Of a stretch of 64,000 nucleotides of DNA, positions 44,131 through 53,342 are shown piece after piece (positions within the stretch are counted from its first letter, which is position 1; every line of letters begins with the position of its first letter). The stretch is from positions 1-64,000 of the forward strand of contig JACGCK010000069.1 of assembly GCA_014925825.1 (NCBI GenBank), written 5' to 3'. The notes below the pieces were generated by a model, which saw only the letters and a list, made by a program, of their open reading frames with translations, was not told the DNA's origin and searched no databases. Source of the stretch: Pholiota molesta. Lineage: Eukaryota; Basidiomycota; Agaricomycetes; Agaricales; Strophariaceae. The translations under genes were made by a program, and so were the position numbers.

Positions 44131-44962
44131 ATGTTGATCAGCATAGGCTGTGGATGGGATATGGGATGAATCGATAATCGAGAAGGGAACATAGGGGGAT
44201 TGGGGAAGGTTGGCGCGGCAGGAGGATAACGGCGGATGACTTACAGCAGGCGACGCCCTGCGCGCTGCCTTGCAGGCATTATTGGTGGAAGAGGTAGAGG
44301 ACGGTGACAGTGGCGGCTCATGGAGAAAGACCGTCGGCGTTGCAAAAGTTCAACCCGCCGGATAACTCCGATCACGCGTTGTTGTCCCTGAATATGCGAA
44401 GCTGCAAGCAAACTACAAGTCTGAATGCGCGACATCCTCAGGGTCTTGACATTTTTCCAAACAATGGCTCCACGACATCCAGGTGCGCTTTGAAAAGCAC
44501 TTTTTTCTCCATGATAATTGATGACATATTAGTTGGGTCATTCCATCATCAAGTCACCAGCGCTTGACCGCGCGATGCTTGCCAAGTCCTGTGCACTGTG
44601 CAATAGGTACCTCGAGACTAGTCTTATTTCTCTCCTACCCAGTTGGCAGCCAGTCTTCTGTGTAATCCATGTCAAGGCGATGTTTTCATCACAAAAAGGT
44701 AACTCAATTGATGTGGTATGGTATATTACCATGTGATGCAGGTTTCTTCTATCTTGCTTCGTTCGATCCACAATTACGTGCATGATGATATATAGATACC
44801 ATGTCCGGTATATAAACCACATCAGTATGTCTCTCACCCAACGCCATTCACAATTTTCGACTCGAAGTACGTCTCCTTCAACGCATCAGATTCTCATCGA
44901 CATCCCTCGCCCCAACTTGCTTCCCCCGCACAACGCCCAATCCAAATCCATCTCCAAAGCCC
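44131..44962. other. 3' block of U3 and start of an inserted segment
   Basis: Bases 44560-44690 match 17765-17895 (CCAGTCTTCTGTGTAATCCATGTCAAGGC versus the U1 wording). From about 44700 U3 carries roughly 0.9 kb not present in U1, which holds the small gene at 44963. Confidence 0.4.
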
Positions 44963-45442
44963 ATGCCCTACTACATCAACGGCTACTTCATGACCATCCC
45001 AGAAGCGCGTAAACTCGGCACCCGCCTCGGGATCGACGTCGCCGAGGACAACAGGTACTACAACGTCCACCTCGAGCTCGTCTTCAACGACTGGCTGTTC
45101 AACCACGACAAACTCGAGACGAAATCTGCGCTCATCTCCTGGCCCCGCGGACAGATCGATGGCATCATCTTCATCTCCCACTTCCGCCTCTGGGCGCCCC
45201 CGCGTGGCGAGAAGGACGAGCCGCGCGAGGAGGATCTAAAGATCAAGGCGTGGCTTGAGGGCTTAGGTGTGGAGGACTTGCAGTGGGTGTCGATGTGGGA
45301 TGAGAGAGGTACGATCACATTGTTAGGGACGGAGCCACGCAGATCATATCGTAATGGGACGGACCCTGTACCTCTCGCATATTACGGTGGCCCTCCTGAC
45401 CCGAACAAGCCTTTCCCATGGAGAAACATGCGCAGGACGTGA
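44963..45442 (+). CDS. Small soluble protein of unknown function
   Basis: A single-exon frame encodes 159 residues: MPYYINGYFMTIPEARKLG at the start, YYNVHLELVFNDWLFNHDK in the middle, and a Pro-rich end (PPDPNKPFPWRNMRRT). It is rich in Trp, Tyr and charged residues and has no signal peptide or membrane segment. Codon use is regular (many C-ending codons) and unlike the decayed repeats around it, which supports a real gene. It lies in a segment (about 44700-45580) that is absent from the paralogous position in U1 (near 17900). I do not recognise the family. Confidence 0.55.
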   Translation: MPYYINGYFMTIPEARKLGTRLGIDVAEDNRYYNVHLELVFNDWLFNHDKLETKSALISWPRGQIDGIIFISHFRLWAPPRGEKDEPREEDLKIKAWLEGLGVEDLQWVSMWDERGTITLLGTEPRRSYRNGTDPVPLAYYGGPPDPNKPFPWRNMRRT

Positions 45443-45589
45443 AATTTTTATTATCATCGCAATGTCAAATGTACCTCTGCTACTTGTGTGTTAATTAACC
45501 ATTTCATGTACTCAAATCAGTGCGGCATGGCGAACAGCGGTTGATGTTCAGAGGTGTCAATGGTTTGCACACAAAAGTAATGCTCATGG

Positions 45590-46260
45590 TGTCAAGCGAC
45601 ATGAAGCGAGGCGAAGATGTGTTACTAAAGCATGAGGATGACTGATCACCAAAGATAGCCACGAACGAGCAGAATCGTGACGGGCAACAGAGCTCAACCT
45701 GCAAGGATGCCAATGAGGCTGGTTGCATGCACACCACGGTGAGCACGACACGGTGATCCATCCCTCCTGCCACATTGGCGACCCTGCGGTGAAATCGCCA
45801 GAGGAGCAACCAATCATTTACATACGTTGTTCTTTCTCGCCACGGTTCCGGCTGCATGGCGTCCAGGATGGCGGTCATCCTCAGCATAGGATCAGCCTAA
45901 CGTCAACGAAGAGAAGGTGCACACCATGTTCATGCATTTTCGATCCAAAACGACCTTGCACGGAACCCACATCAGCTATCTACGCCCATCGAAAGTAGCT
46001 GCATCGGACGCTTACAGAAAAACGCAGATAGCCACTACGAGATCCGCATGCTTCCATGCAGAGCGAGCTTCAAGCACCACATTCGCAGCTTCGACATCCA
46101 TCCAGCGTCTTCCCAGTCCGATGAACGCCGAGTTCTCTTGCCCGTCGGTGCCTAACGCGAGGTCTGACAAGCTCAGGTCAGAGGGGCTGGTGGTGGGGGT
46201 GCTAGCGTCGAAGGATTTTGCGGCGAGACCGTCGTTGCTGGGTCGATGTATCACGGGGGG
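45590..46260 (-). pseudogene. Relic block, U3 copy of 17930-18600
   Basis: On the minus strand, 46254-46012 reads an 80-residue frame (SFDASTPTTSPSDLSLSD, LGTDGQENSAFIGLGRRWM, WKHADLVVAICVFL) that aligns with an interrupted version in U1. A further minus-strand piece near 46000-45940 (SMGVDSRC) is shared too. It looks like the end of a protein-coding gene with one or more lost exons; family unknown. Confidence 0.4.
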
Positions 46261-47122
46261 GCTGCGTCGATGGTGAGTATCATGTTCAGAGTATAAGACG
46301 TTAGAAAAAGTCCTGGCCGTTAACTCCCGTCAAATAAGCAGATCGACGCGATAGAAAACAAAGTTGGTGTGCAAGAAGTTCGAGAATGAATGATGGACAG
46401 ATTAAGAAAATAAAAGTTGCGAGGCAGAGCAGAATAGGCAGCAATCCATCGAATACCAGAAAAACATAAACAATTTGAGCGCATAGACGGAAATAACCCA
46501 AAGGAAAACCGCAAATCAACGTGCAAAACATCCTTAGCTTGCACCAACCAGATAACCATCAACGCTACCAGATCTCCTGCAATAACCACGGCCTCACCCT
46601 CGGTTTAATCCATTGAACGTTCACGATCACCTCTTGTCTGTGTCACCCGCCGTATAAGGAACCCACAGGGGCGGCTTCTCGTCCGGCCTTAGAGTCCTGG
46701 GAGCAACGACGGTGCGAGAAGGCATGAAGAGATCTGCGATGAAACGGAGGGCGTAGGTGGGATAATGAGAAGGTGGTCAAGCGTTCCAGAAATGGCTCGG
46801 GGAGAAAGCCACCACGACCAGTGACCGGTGACCCGTGAAAGCATGTGTCAGCCGAAGTCGAAAGGAGTGTAGAGCTGGGCGAGCTCAGGGCACTGGGGCA
46901 GACGGGATGAAACCAGGTGCAGCCATAGATCGAAGTAGCAGAAAGAAAGGAGCAAACCGGAAGTGTTGTGTTTGCCGTGTTGTAACACACCGCAATCGGT
47001 CCGATGCTTCCGCTCTCAAGCTTTGCATCTCACTTGGCTGCTCGTTCTGCGCTGCCGTCTGCAGCGTGGCAGATCAAACATTTACATCAATTTGTCAATC
47101 AAATATGTAGCAAAATGATGAT
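46261..47122. other. Intergenic stretch, no gene recognised
   Basis: Frames on the minus strand are hydrophobic (46301-46589) or Ser/Pro-rich (46643-46990), without domain signals. It probably contains the 3' flank of the minus-strand F-box F. Confidence 0.3.
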
Positions 47123-48586
47123 TCACAAATCCCATGTCCTCCATGCGCCCGAGCCGGTATCATATACTGCTGACTTGGGAACAATCTCGAAGATAATGTC
47201 CGACGCCTCTCCCGTGCGGCTCAGAATACTCGCCATCGTCCAGTCTCTGATATTTTCATGTTCGGGGTACCATGGATTGCCCGAGATGAATGTGACTCTT
47301 CGAATGGGGTGCGCGCAGTTATCGAGGGCCAACCAGCCAGAATCGGGCCAGAAGAAATTTCGAACAAAGGTGTCCAGTGTTTCTCGTGGGGTCTTGCCAT
47401 CGACGTGGGGCAGGGTGAGTTGGAGGTGTGTCAAGTGAGGCACATAGCGCCAGATTGGCTCAACGTCTCCAATCGCAGAGAGGATGGTGGGATAATTGGG
47501 TTTGTGTAGAGAAAGAAATCCATAATCACATCCACGGAGGGCGAGGGTTGTCACGGCCGGCGTGGAATGTAGTACCGTGTAAAGCTCAGCCATGGTGTGA
47601 TGGTCCTCCCACGATCCCACCAAAGACGATAGTGATAGTGTTTGTAAGGCTGGTAGAGAAAGACCTGTAAAAAGCAAAGCAAACGGGAGCGCTACGTAGT
47701 CACTGCATTGTTTGGAGCAAGTAAGCAGCAACGTAGAAAGTCGGGGAAGGGTAAATTCGGAGGGAGGCTCTTTATAATCCTCGATGGCGTATTCGCCGTT
47801 AAACCCCAAAGAAATGGACGCCCATTGGAGATCTGGAAATGCCCGTATGAAGGAAAACCAGGAAGGCACTGAAATTGTAATATCATGCATCGCTAGATGG
47901 GTCAGCTTTGACCAATGACTCGGAGCGATGGCGTCCACGGGCAGTTTAGAGCGATAACCATTCATATATAGTCGTCGTAGTGCGGATGAAGGAGGAGTTG
48001 GTACACGTCCTATGAGGACTTGCGCACGATAGAACTGTCTGTCGTACGATTGGTCTGCCAGAATAGTATGTAAACGAGGAAATACGACCTGGTCTCCACC
48101 TGCACACTTGTCATGAACTCGTTCCCAAAAGAACGGATCGACTTGTAGGTACTGCGCGGACCTCATATATTGTACAACGAAATTCATTCCGCCTTCGGCT
48201 AGTGGAGGGTCTCGTGAAGGATCCGTGCCTCGTAGCATAGTATGAAAGTGGAGGAATGGCGCCATCGCGCCGTGGTTTCTCTTCCACCAAGTCATGAAGT
48301 CGAGGGCTTTCTGGGTAACTGTCCAGGATTCGGGTTCGCATTCAACGCCATGGTACGAGATCATGAGATATGACAAGTACAACCAAAGGGAAGGAGTGGC
48401 GAGCGCGACCGTTCGCCAGCAAGAGCAGATCCGGCAGAGCAGCATGGGCGCGACACTGGTGTTGGGCTGTGCAATCGGAAGCGGACGGCGTGGAAGACAG
48501 TGGATGAAAATTTCCACGAGAACGTCGTATGGAACCTTGGTTATGGGGCCCCCAGAGGAATGCGTGGATCTCGACGATGGCATCAT
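47123..48586 (-). CDS. F-box protein F
   Basis: A single exon encodes 487 residues from MMPSSRSTHSSGG; an in-frame ATG at 48685 would add 33 residues. The F-box is VPYDVLVEIFIHCLP...APMLLCRICSCWRTVAL...SLWLYLS. The leucine-rich part includes PRLHTILADQ, LTHLAMHDITI, PRLSTLLLTCS, LPALQTLSLSSL, AVTTLALRGCDY and HLTHLQLTLPHVDG. It ends SGAWRTWDL. It belongs to the same superfamily as A-E but differs at most positions and lacks their duplicated flanks, so it is an older or independently acquired member. No defects are seen. Confidence 0.85.
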   Translation of the reverse strand: MMPSSRSTHSSGGPITKVPYDVLVEIFIHCLPRRPLPIAQPNTSVAPMLLCRICSCWRTVALATPSLWLYLSYLMISYHGVECEPESWTVTQKALDFMTWWKRNHGAMAPFLHFHTMLRGTDPSRDPPLAEGGMNFVVQYMRSAQYLQVDPFFWERVHDKCAGGDQVVFPRLHTILADQSYDRQFYRAQVLIGRVPTPPSSALRRLYMNGYRSKLPVDAIAPSHWSKLTHLAMHDITISVPSWFSFIRAFPDLQWASISLGFNGEYAIEDYKEPPSEFTLPRLSTLLLTCSKQCSDYVALPFALLFTGLSLPALQTLSLSSLVGSWEDHHTMAELYTVLHSTPAVTTLALRGCDYGFLSLHKPNYPTILSAIGDVEPIWRYVPHLTHLQLTLPHVDGKTPRETLDTFVRNFFWPDSGWLALDNCAHPIRRVTFISGNPWYPEHENIRDWTMASILSRTGEASDIIFEIVPKSAVYDTGSGAWRTWDL

Positions 48587-49247
48587 CCTAGTCCTAGTGG
48601 TGGAGGTATCGACTGTCGAAGCTATGTGAAAATAGGAATATGGTGGTGAAGTCGAAATTGAGTGCTGAGCAGTCGGGTTTGACACTCGTTCGATTAGCCG
48701 GTTGACCAGTTATGCATTCTCGGCGGTCAATTTAAGTATTTTTATAGCGCATGACTCGCAACGCCTTCTGCTCTGCCGTTCGCAGTGCGGCAAATTTTAT
48801 TTCACGTAAATACCGATAATTGCTATGTCTCCAGGAGGATGGGCTGCCTCCCTTCCGAAATTAACTCAACTCGCATGTGTCAAACACATGTTTTTACCTC
48901 GTTATAGGCCGCATAAAGCCAGGGCATCCTTGCTTCTGGCTAACATTTATTTAGGTCCTGGAACGATGCTGGCTTTGTACTCCTGAGCGAGATCGCAAAT
49001 GTCATGGCAAGGCTTGTGCTTGTCTCTCTTTTTCCTTTAGACGAAGGAAACGCGCATTCCAATTCCATAAATTGCCTACCTGTTGTACGTATGTAGACGG
49101 CACAGATATCATATCTGTCGTAAGTTGCCTACTTTAGCGACCTAGATATCCGTCGATAGTCCCGGCCTCGGTCTAGCTCGGCTTAGATCCGAAATAACGT
49201 GCCCTTTCACATCGATTAGATCACAGGATAACGACCATTTCCCTAGT
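48587..49247. other. AT-rich intergenic region
   Basis: No coding signals are seen. It lies between the divergent F-box F and the small TATA-driven gene and should contain both promoters. Confidence 0.4.
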
Positions 49248-49256
49248 ATAAATACA
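49247..49256 (+). promoter_or_regulatory. TATA box of the small gene at 49301
   Basis: TATAAATACA lies about 50 bp before the ATG, followed by a C/T-rich stretch (ACACCCTCCTTTC), as in strongly expressed fungal genes with short 5' leaders. Confidence 0.5.
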
Positions 49257-49300
49257 AATGTGCGCCGCCAGCTACACCCTCCTTTCGACTAGTACTCGTA

Positions 49301-49513
49301 ATGCTTCTCATCCCACACCTCTCCCCGGACTCATTCTCCCTCCCAAACTTTGATGACATTGACGACTTCTTCCAGGCTCCGATGAACTCTGTACGGCCCA
49401 CGATATGCAGTAAGTCCCCCATCTCCTCAGTCTATTTTTCGATTTTGCCAGTCGCCCGGCCCCGTCAGTCCTCGCACCCGTTCACGGCATTAACGAACAC
49501 AGACCTCATATAG
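49301..49513 (+). CDS. Tiny two-exon gene, 56-residue peptide
   Basis: Exon 1 (49301-49409) starts MLLIPHLSPDSFSLPNFDD and continues with an acidic IDDFFQ. A 42-nt intron (GTAAGT...GCCAG, 49410-49451) joins it to exon 2 (49452-49513), ending NTDLI. The spliced frame is 57 codons with stop. Support: a TATA box at the expected distance, a consensus donor and acceptor that keep the frame, and an AT-rich 3' flank. There is no CaaX box, so it is not a typical lipopeptide mating pheromone precursor, and no clear signal peptide. Function unknown. Confidence 0.4.
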   Translation: MLLIPHLSPDSFSLPNFDDIDDFFQAPMNSVRPTICSKSPISSVYFSILPVARPRQSSHPFTALTNTDLI

Positions 49514-49852
49514 CATCCAATCCAGCAACTCTGATCTCCTCCCGCCGCCATTTTGTATCTATGTAATCTTTGTATCTTCTCAAACCCCGACTCGGTTTAT
49601 CTTATCATAGATATACTTATTCAATACTTATTTGGACATCGCGTCCGCCCCATTCTTTAATTTCCGCTTCCTTTTTTTATTTACTTGTATCATATATCTT
49701 TGACTCTCTTCAGCATCACCGAGGCATTTCGTACACAGCCGCATGGACTCCTCCTCGCCCTCCGCTTAATGTTTACATTTTAGCTTACATTTCTACTGCA
49801 GGCTATTATATGAATCTAATATGTTACGCTGTTCATCAGTGGTGATTTTATG
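49514..49852. other. 3' flank of the small gene
   Basis: This is AT-rich and T-rich on the plus strand, with no coding signal. It probably contains the 3' UTR. Confidence 0.35.
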
Positions 49853-50179
49853 TCACTCCATGTGTCCATAATTTCTTTGATTTTGGAATGCAATTTTATT
49901 ATCATATCTTCTTGGGTCATTAGACGCCCATTCATTGAAAGCAATAGTTAAGAAAACACCTCGGTATGACTTGAAGTCTCCATGTTGTTCGTAGCTAACA
50001 GGAGCATCTACACGAACTTCGTCACAACAATGATGCGCCAACCAGCGGCTCAACGAAGAATCAAATTTGAATGTGTGTGGGAAATAATATGAATGCATTA
50101 GAGCCAATTCGCTATAAGGATACCACAAACCCGCAGGCGGTCTTCGAGCGAGACACATACAACCACCACATCCACACAA
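49853..50179 (-). CDS. Possible C-terminal exon of an unknown protein
   Basis: A 108-residue frame whose later part (FDSSLSRWLAHHCCDEVRV, SYRGVFLTIAFNEWASNDP, ENQRNYGHME-like end) has balanced composition, while its first 20 residues are Cys-rich and look like chance. It may be the last exon of a gene whose 5' part I cannot find, or a fragment. No family recognised. Confidence 0.25.
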   Translation of the reverse strand: MCGCGGCMCLARRPPAGLWYPYSELALMHSYYFPHTFKFDSSLSRWLAHHCCDEVRVDAPVSYEQHGDFKSYRGVFLTIAFNEWASNDPRRYDNKIAFQNQRNYGHME

Positions 50180-51069
50180 GAGGGGCGAATGAAAGCGATA
50201 GACCCGAGGCGCACAACACGCAACGACGGCCAGCTGGGGACCGGGGCGAAACTGTAGCGTTGAGCGTTTCTTCCAGAATCGGACGAGCGAGCGCGTGCTT
50301 ATTACGCATGTCTATCATCCATGATACAGCTGTATGCGGTAAACGTCGGCATCTCGCTAGCCCTACATACCTCCACGCTTCCGTCGAACGCGCAAAGATA
50401 GCATCAAACCCGCACACCTGCACGCCAGCTCTCCCTATTCGTTCACGAACGCTTCAGGCCCAGGGGCGGGGCACAAAGAACACGCGTACACGCCGTTCAT
50501 AGACAGCCAGCCTGTTCCGCGTTCCCACCCGCCGCGCACACCAGCTCGGCGCGGAGGGCCAGCAGCGGACCCCGCCGCGCGGGAATCCCGACCGCGCAGA
50601 CCGACGCGACGCGACCCAGGCGCCGCCTTCGCCATCCACACGGCCGGGAAGAGCGGGCTGCGGCGCCGCGCACCGCGCCACGCCACCACGGGTCACCCCA
50701 ACGCGCTCTGCTCTACTCACGCGCGATCGATGTCGAGTTGCAGGCGAAACGCACGCACAGGTGATATGGACAAAATAAACCCCAGGCTTCAGCAAGGGAG
50801 AGATGTCCAGGCTGGCTGGTGGAGCTAACTTGATAGTAAGGACGTGTCGTGATAGCCTCTGCAAGTTTGCGAGAACATAGGCGCCGAATATGCGCGCGGC
50901 AGGGGACACCGAATATCGCGCAGCAGAGGAGAGCAGGAACGGTGGCGTGACACTGCCTCCAGATTCACGGAAGACGAAACAAAGCCTGCACGGCGCGCGA
51001 ACAACGTCGACTTCAACATTGACCGACATAAACATCGGCGCCAATAGAAACGTAAGTCAAACACTGGAA
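50180..51069. other. GC-rich stretch with long chance frames
   Basis: Bases 50430-50720 are strongly GC-rich. The 196-residue minus frame at 50454-51044 includes SLDISPLLKPGVYFVHIT, which looks protein-like, but the rest does not and no splice pattern supports it. Confidence 0.25.
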
Positions 51070-52844
51070 CAAACGTAAAGGAGGGCAGAAACCGCAGCCG
51101 GTAACGGAGAGGAAAAAAAACGCATCGATAGCCTCACGACTCACAGCAGATGACCATCCTCATCGGAACACCACTTTAAATCTGGGATCTACCCTTGCCG
51201 CAAGTCCAGCGCACAGTCGTACTCCCGACCGCCCACAGTCCACGTCACTCGTCATGTGGATTTCCCATTCCATCTGCCCTGGACACCGACAGACGCCGTG
51301 GGCACGGGCAAGCGAAGCGATACGTGTGGCAACGAGGGCGTGCAGGCAGGGGTAGATCAAGGGCAGTGGCCAGTGGCGGACGGTGGCTGGTGCAGTAGAT
51401 GGCAGAGATGGGTCTGGGAAATGACAGAGAGGTAAGAAAGGGATGGTACGGCCGCTCGAAACCTAGGAACCGATGTTGGTGGATGCGTCCACCCCTTGGT
51501 GGTGGGAGGTAGTGGTGGTACACTTCACACAGTGTGGTGTTTAATTAATTTAATTCCTCGTCACAATGCAAACATCACAATCGATCCGATGTTTCCCACG
51601 TCCATCCTCTTCCAGCCTCTTCCTGACTGGCACGCTCTCAGCTCGAATTCAGTCTTATCATCCGTGGCTCACACTAAAAGTTAAGATTGGGCTGGGAAAA
51701 CCCGAATCTAAATGGTTCCTTCAGCACGAGCCGTCTTTTGACGTCCGCACTCGTCCACTCGACTCACTGCGTGTGGAGTTGGTTGCGCACGGCTGCTTCA
51801 TCGATCATCATATCAGGTGTGTACATCCCAGTCCTTGTCCATCTATTCCATATATTGCGCATTTGACATCGTCGTTCATTCATTCAGTTAGAGGAACCAA
51901 GCGTCGTACACCTACCCCTCCAAGTTCCAACGTTCAATTCCGCCCCCACATTCAGCACCGCCAACGAAGTGTCCCAGCCGCGTTCCGTCGACACCCCCCG
52001 TCCACTCCGATGCCCACCAACACGCCCGTCCTATACCGCCTCTCAGCTTCACTCGAACCGTTACTCACTCCTAAGGCTCGCTATACAGGCCCTGATCGAC
52101 CCGCGACGGCTACGCTGCGTCGTCGTACCGCTCACATGCTGTGCACGAAGAGCATGAGCTGTATGTTATATACGCGTAGTCGATGCACGGGCCATGAATT
52201 GCAGGGAGTTTGACGCGGATATCATCCGGCCGACGCGCCTCCGCTACCTGGGACTCATTGGCGAGGATGCTGAGGCTGGGGAATGACGAGCAGGCGCTTG
52301 CGGCTGGGGACATGGACATAGCCAAGGGCTTGTTCACCAACGCGGTCCAGGTGCGTTACGCTGACTATTCGTATACTACACCATCTCACGCCCTGCACAA
52401 ATTAATCGGTGCTGATACCGCGTGCCAGTATCAACTGCACCCAGAGCGCGTCGCCGCCGTCGCGAACGCGATTGCATCACCGTTCCCAGCCGCGACCGAC
52501 ATCCAACCAATGACGCGCGTAGAGAAGATTACCAGCCCGGCTCACCTCACCCCGCGGCGTCGTGCCCAGCGAGCCAGGCTAAACCCAGACTGTTCCGCAC
52601 CCCACCGCGTATCTTTTCCCTCGACGGCGTCGCGGCCCTCGGCGCAGGAGCCGATCTCCAATGTTGCCTTGGCAAGCACGTTCTCGGGCGGAGGGCTCGT
52701 GCCCGGCCTGTACATACAGCGCGTTGAACACGGACTGGAGGCAGGGATAAGGGGATGAAAAGGAAAAGCCTGCTTGGGATTTATGCGCGGGGTGAGTCGC
52801 GTTGTTGTGTTTCCCGTCCCATCACAACTGGACATAGCTCATAG
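51070..52844 (+). repeat. Second copy of block 37590-39200, with C2-like fragment and HECT relic 4
   Basis: The sequence is colinear with 37590-39200 (shared words listed there). Between 51650 and 51825 it has an extra coding fragment: LTLKVKIGLGKPESKWFL, then SFDVRTRPLDSLRVELVAHG, reminiscent of a C2-type beta-sandwich, followed by an intron (GTGTGT...TTCAG) and EEPSVVHLPLQVPTF. It ends abruptly at the inverted repeat of the next element. Confidence 0.6.
52120..52844 (+). pseudogene. HECT ligase relic 4 (N-terminal region)
   Basis: 52240-52350 matches the end of exon 1 (GGGACATGGACATAGCCAAGG and the exon 1 donor GGTGCGTTAC). 52480-52700 matches the proline-rich to GGGLV part of exon 4 (ATCACCGTTCCC, ACGCGCGTAGAGAAGATTACCAGCC, GCGGAGGGCTCGTG). 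52800-52840 matches exon 6 around SQLDM (CATCACAACTGGACAT). Frames are broken. It is cut off at 52845 by the mobile element. Confidence 0.65.
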
Positions 52845-52868
52845 CGGCCGGATAGCGGTGTCGTTTGC
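52845..52868 (+). repeat. Left inverted repeat of the 5.1-kb element
   Basis: It starts CGGCCGGATAGC and continues with GGTGTCGTTTGC; the latter 12 bases are perfectly repeated, inverted, at the right end. Confidence 0.6.
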
Positions 52869-53342
52869 AAGAAATTAGAAAATAAATCAAAAATCGCGCA
52901 ATCCAAAAAAGGAAAGAGGAAGAAAGAGGGGGAGAGAAAGAGGGGAATTTCAGTATATGCGCATCCATGCCTCAACGAGCGCACTCTGCTGCCAGACTCT
53001 CCCATCAATCTTGATGGGATGATGGAATCTATTCTAAGATTAATCCAGAATTTTTCCATGAACGGAATAAGATTTCGAGCTGGTTCATTGATACTCGCTT
53101 AATGTCGCTTGAGAACCTGCTATTTATGCGCGATTTTGCTCTTTTATGGCAGTAGGTCCGAGATCAAAGCAGGATACTCGCTTAGGAGAATGTCCAGGAG
53201 CTCAGCGTCAACTCGGCGTGCTCGTGGTAATGGTAAGCATGCTGCAAACAACTTGAATGCCTTCGAGGTAATATGTTCAAAGTAATGTATAAGTAATTCT
53301 AATACTAGCAACGAGTAAAGTAAGTAAGGTGATTATAATATA

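Noticed and set aside
49301..49513. Mating pheromone precursor
   Set aside because: The peptide ends in TDLI and has no CaaX box, which basidiomycete lipopeptide pheromone precursors need.
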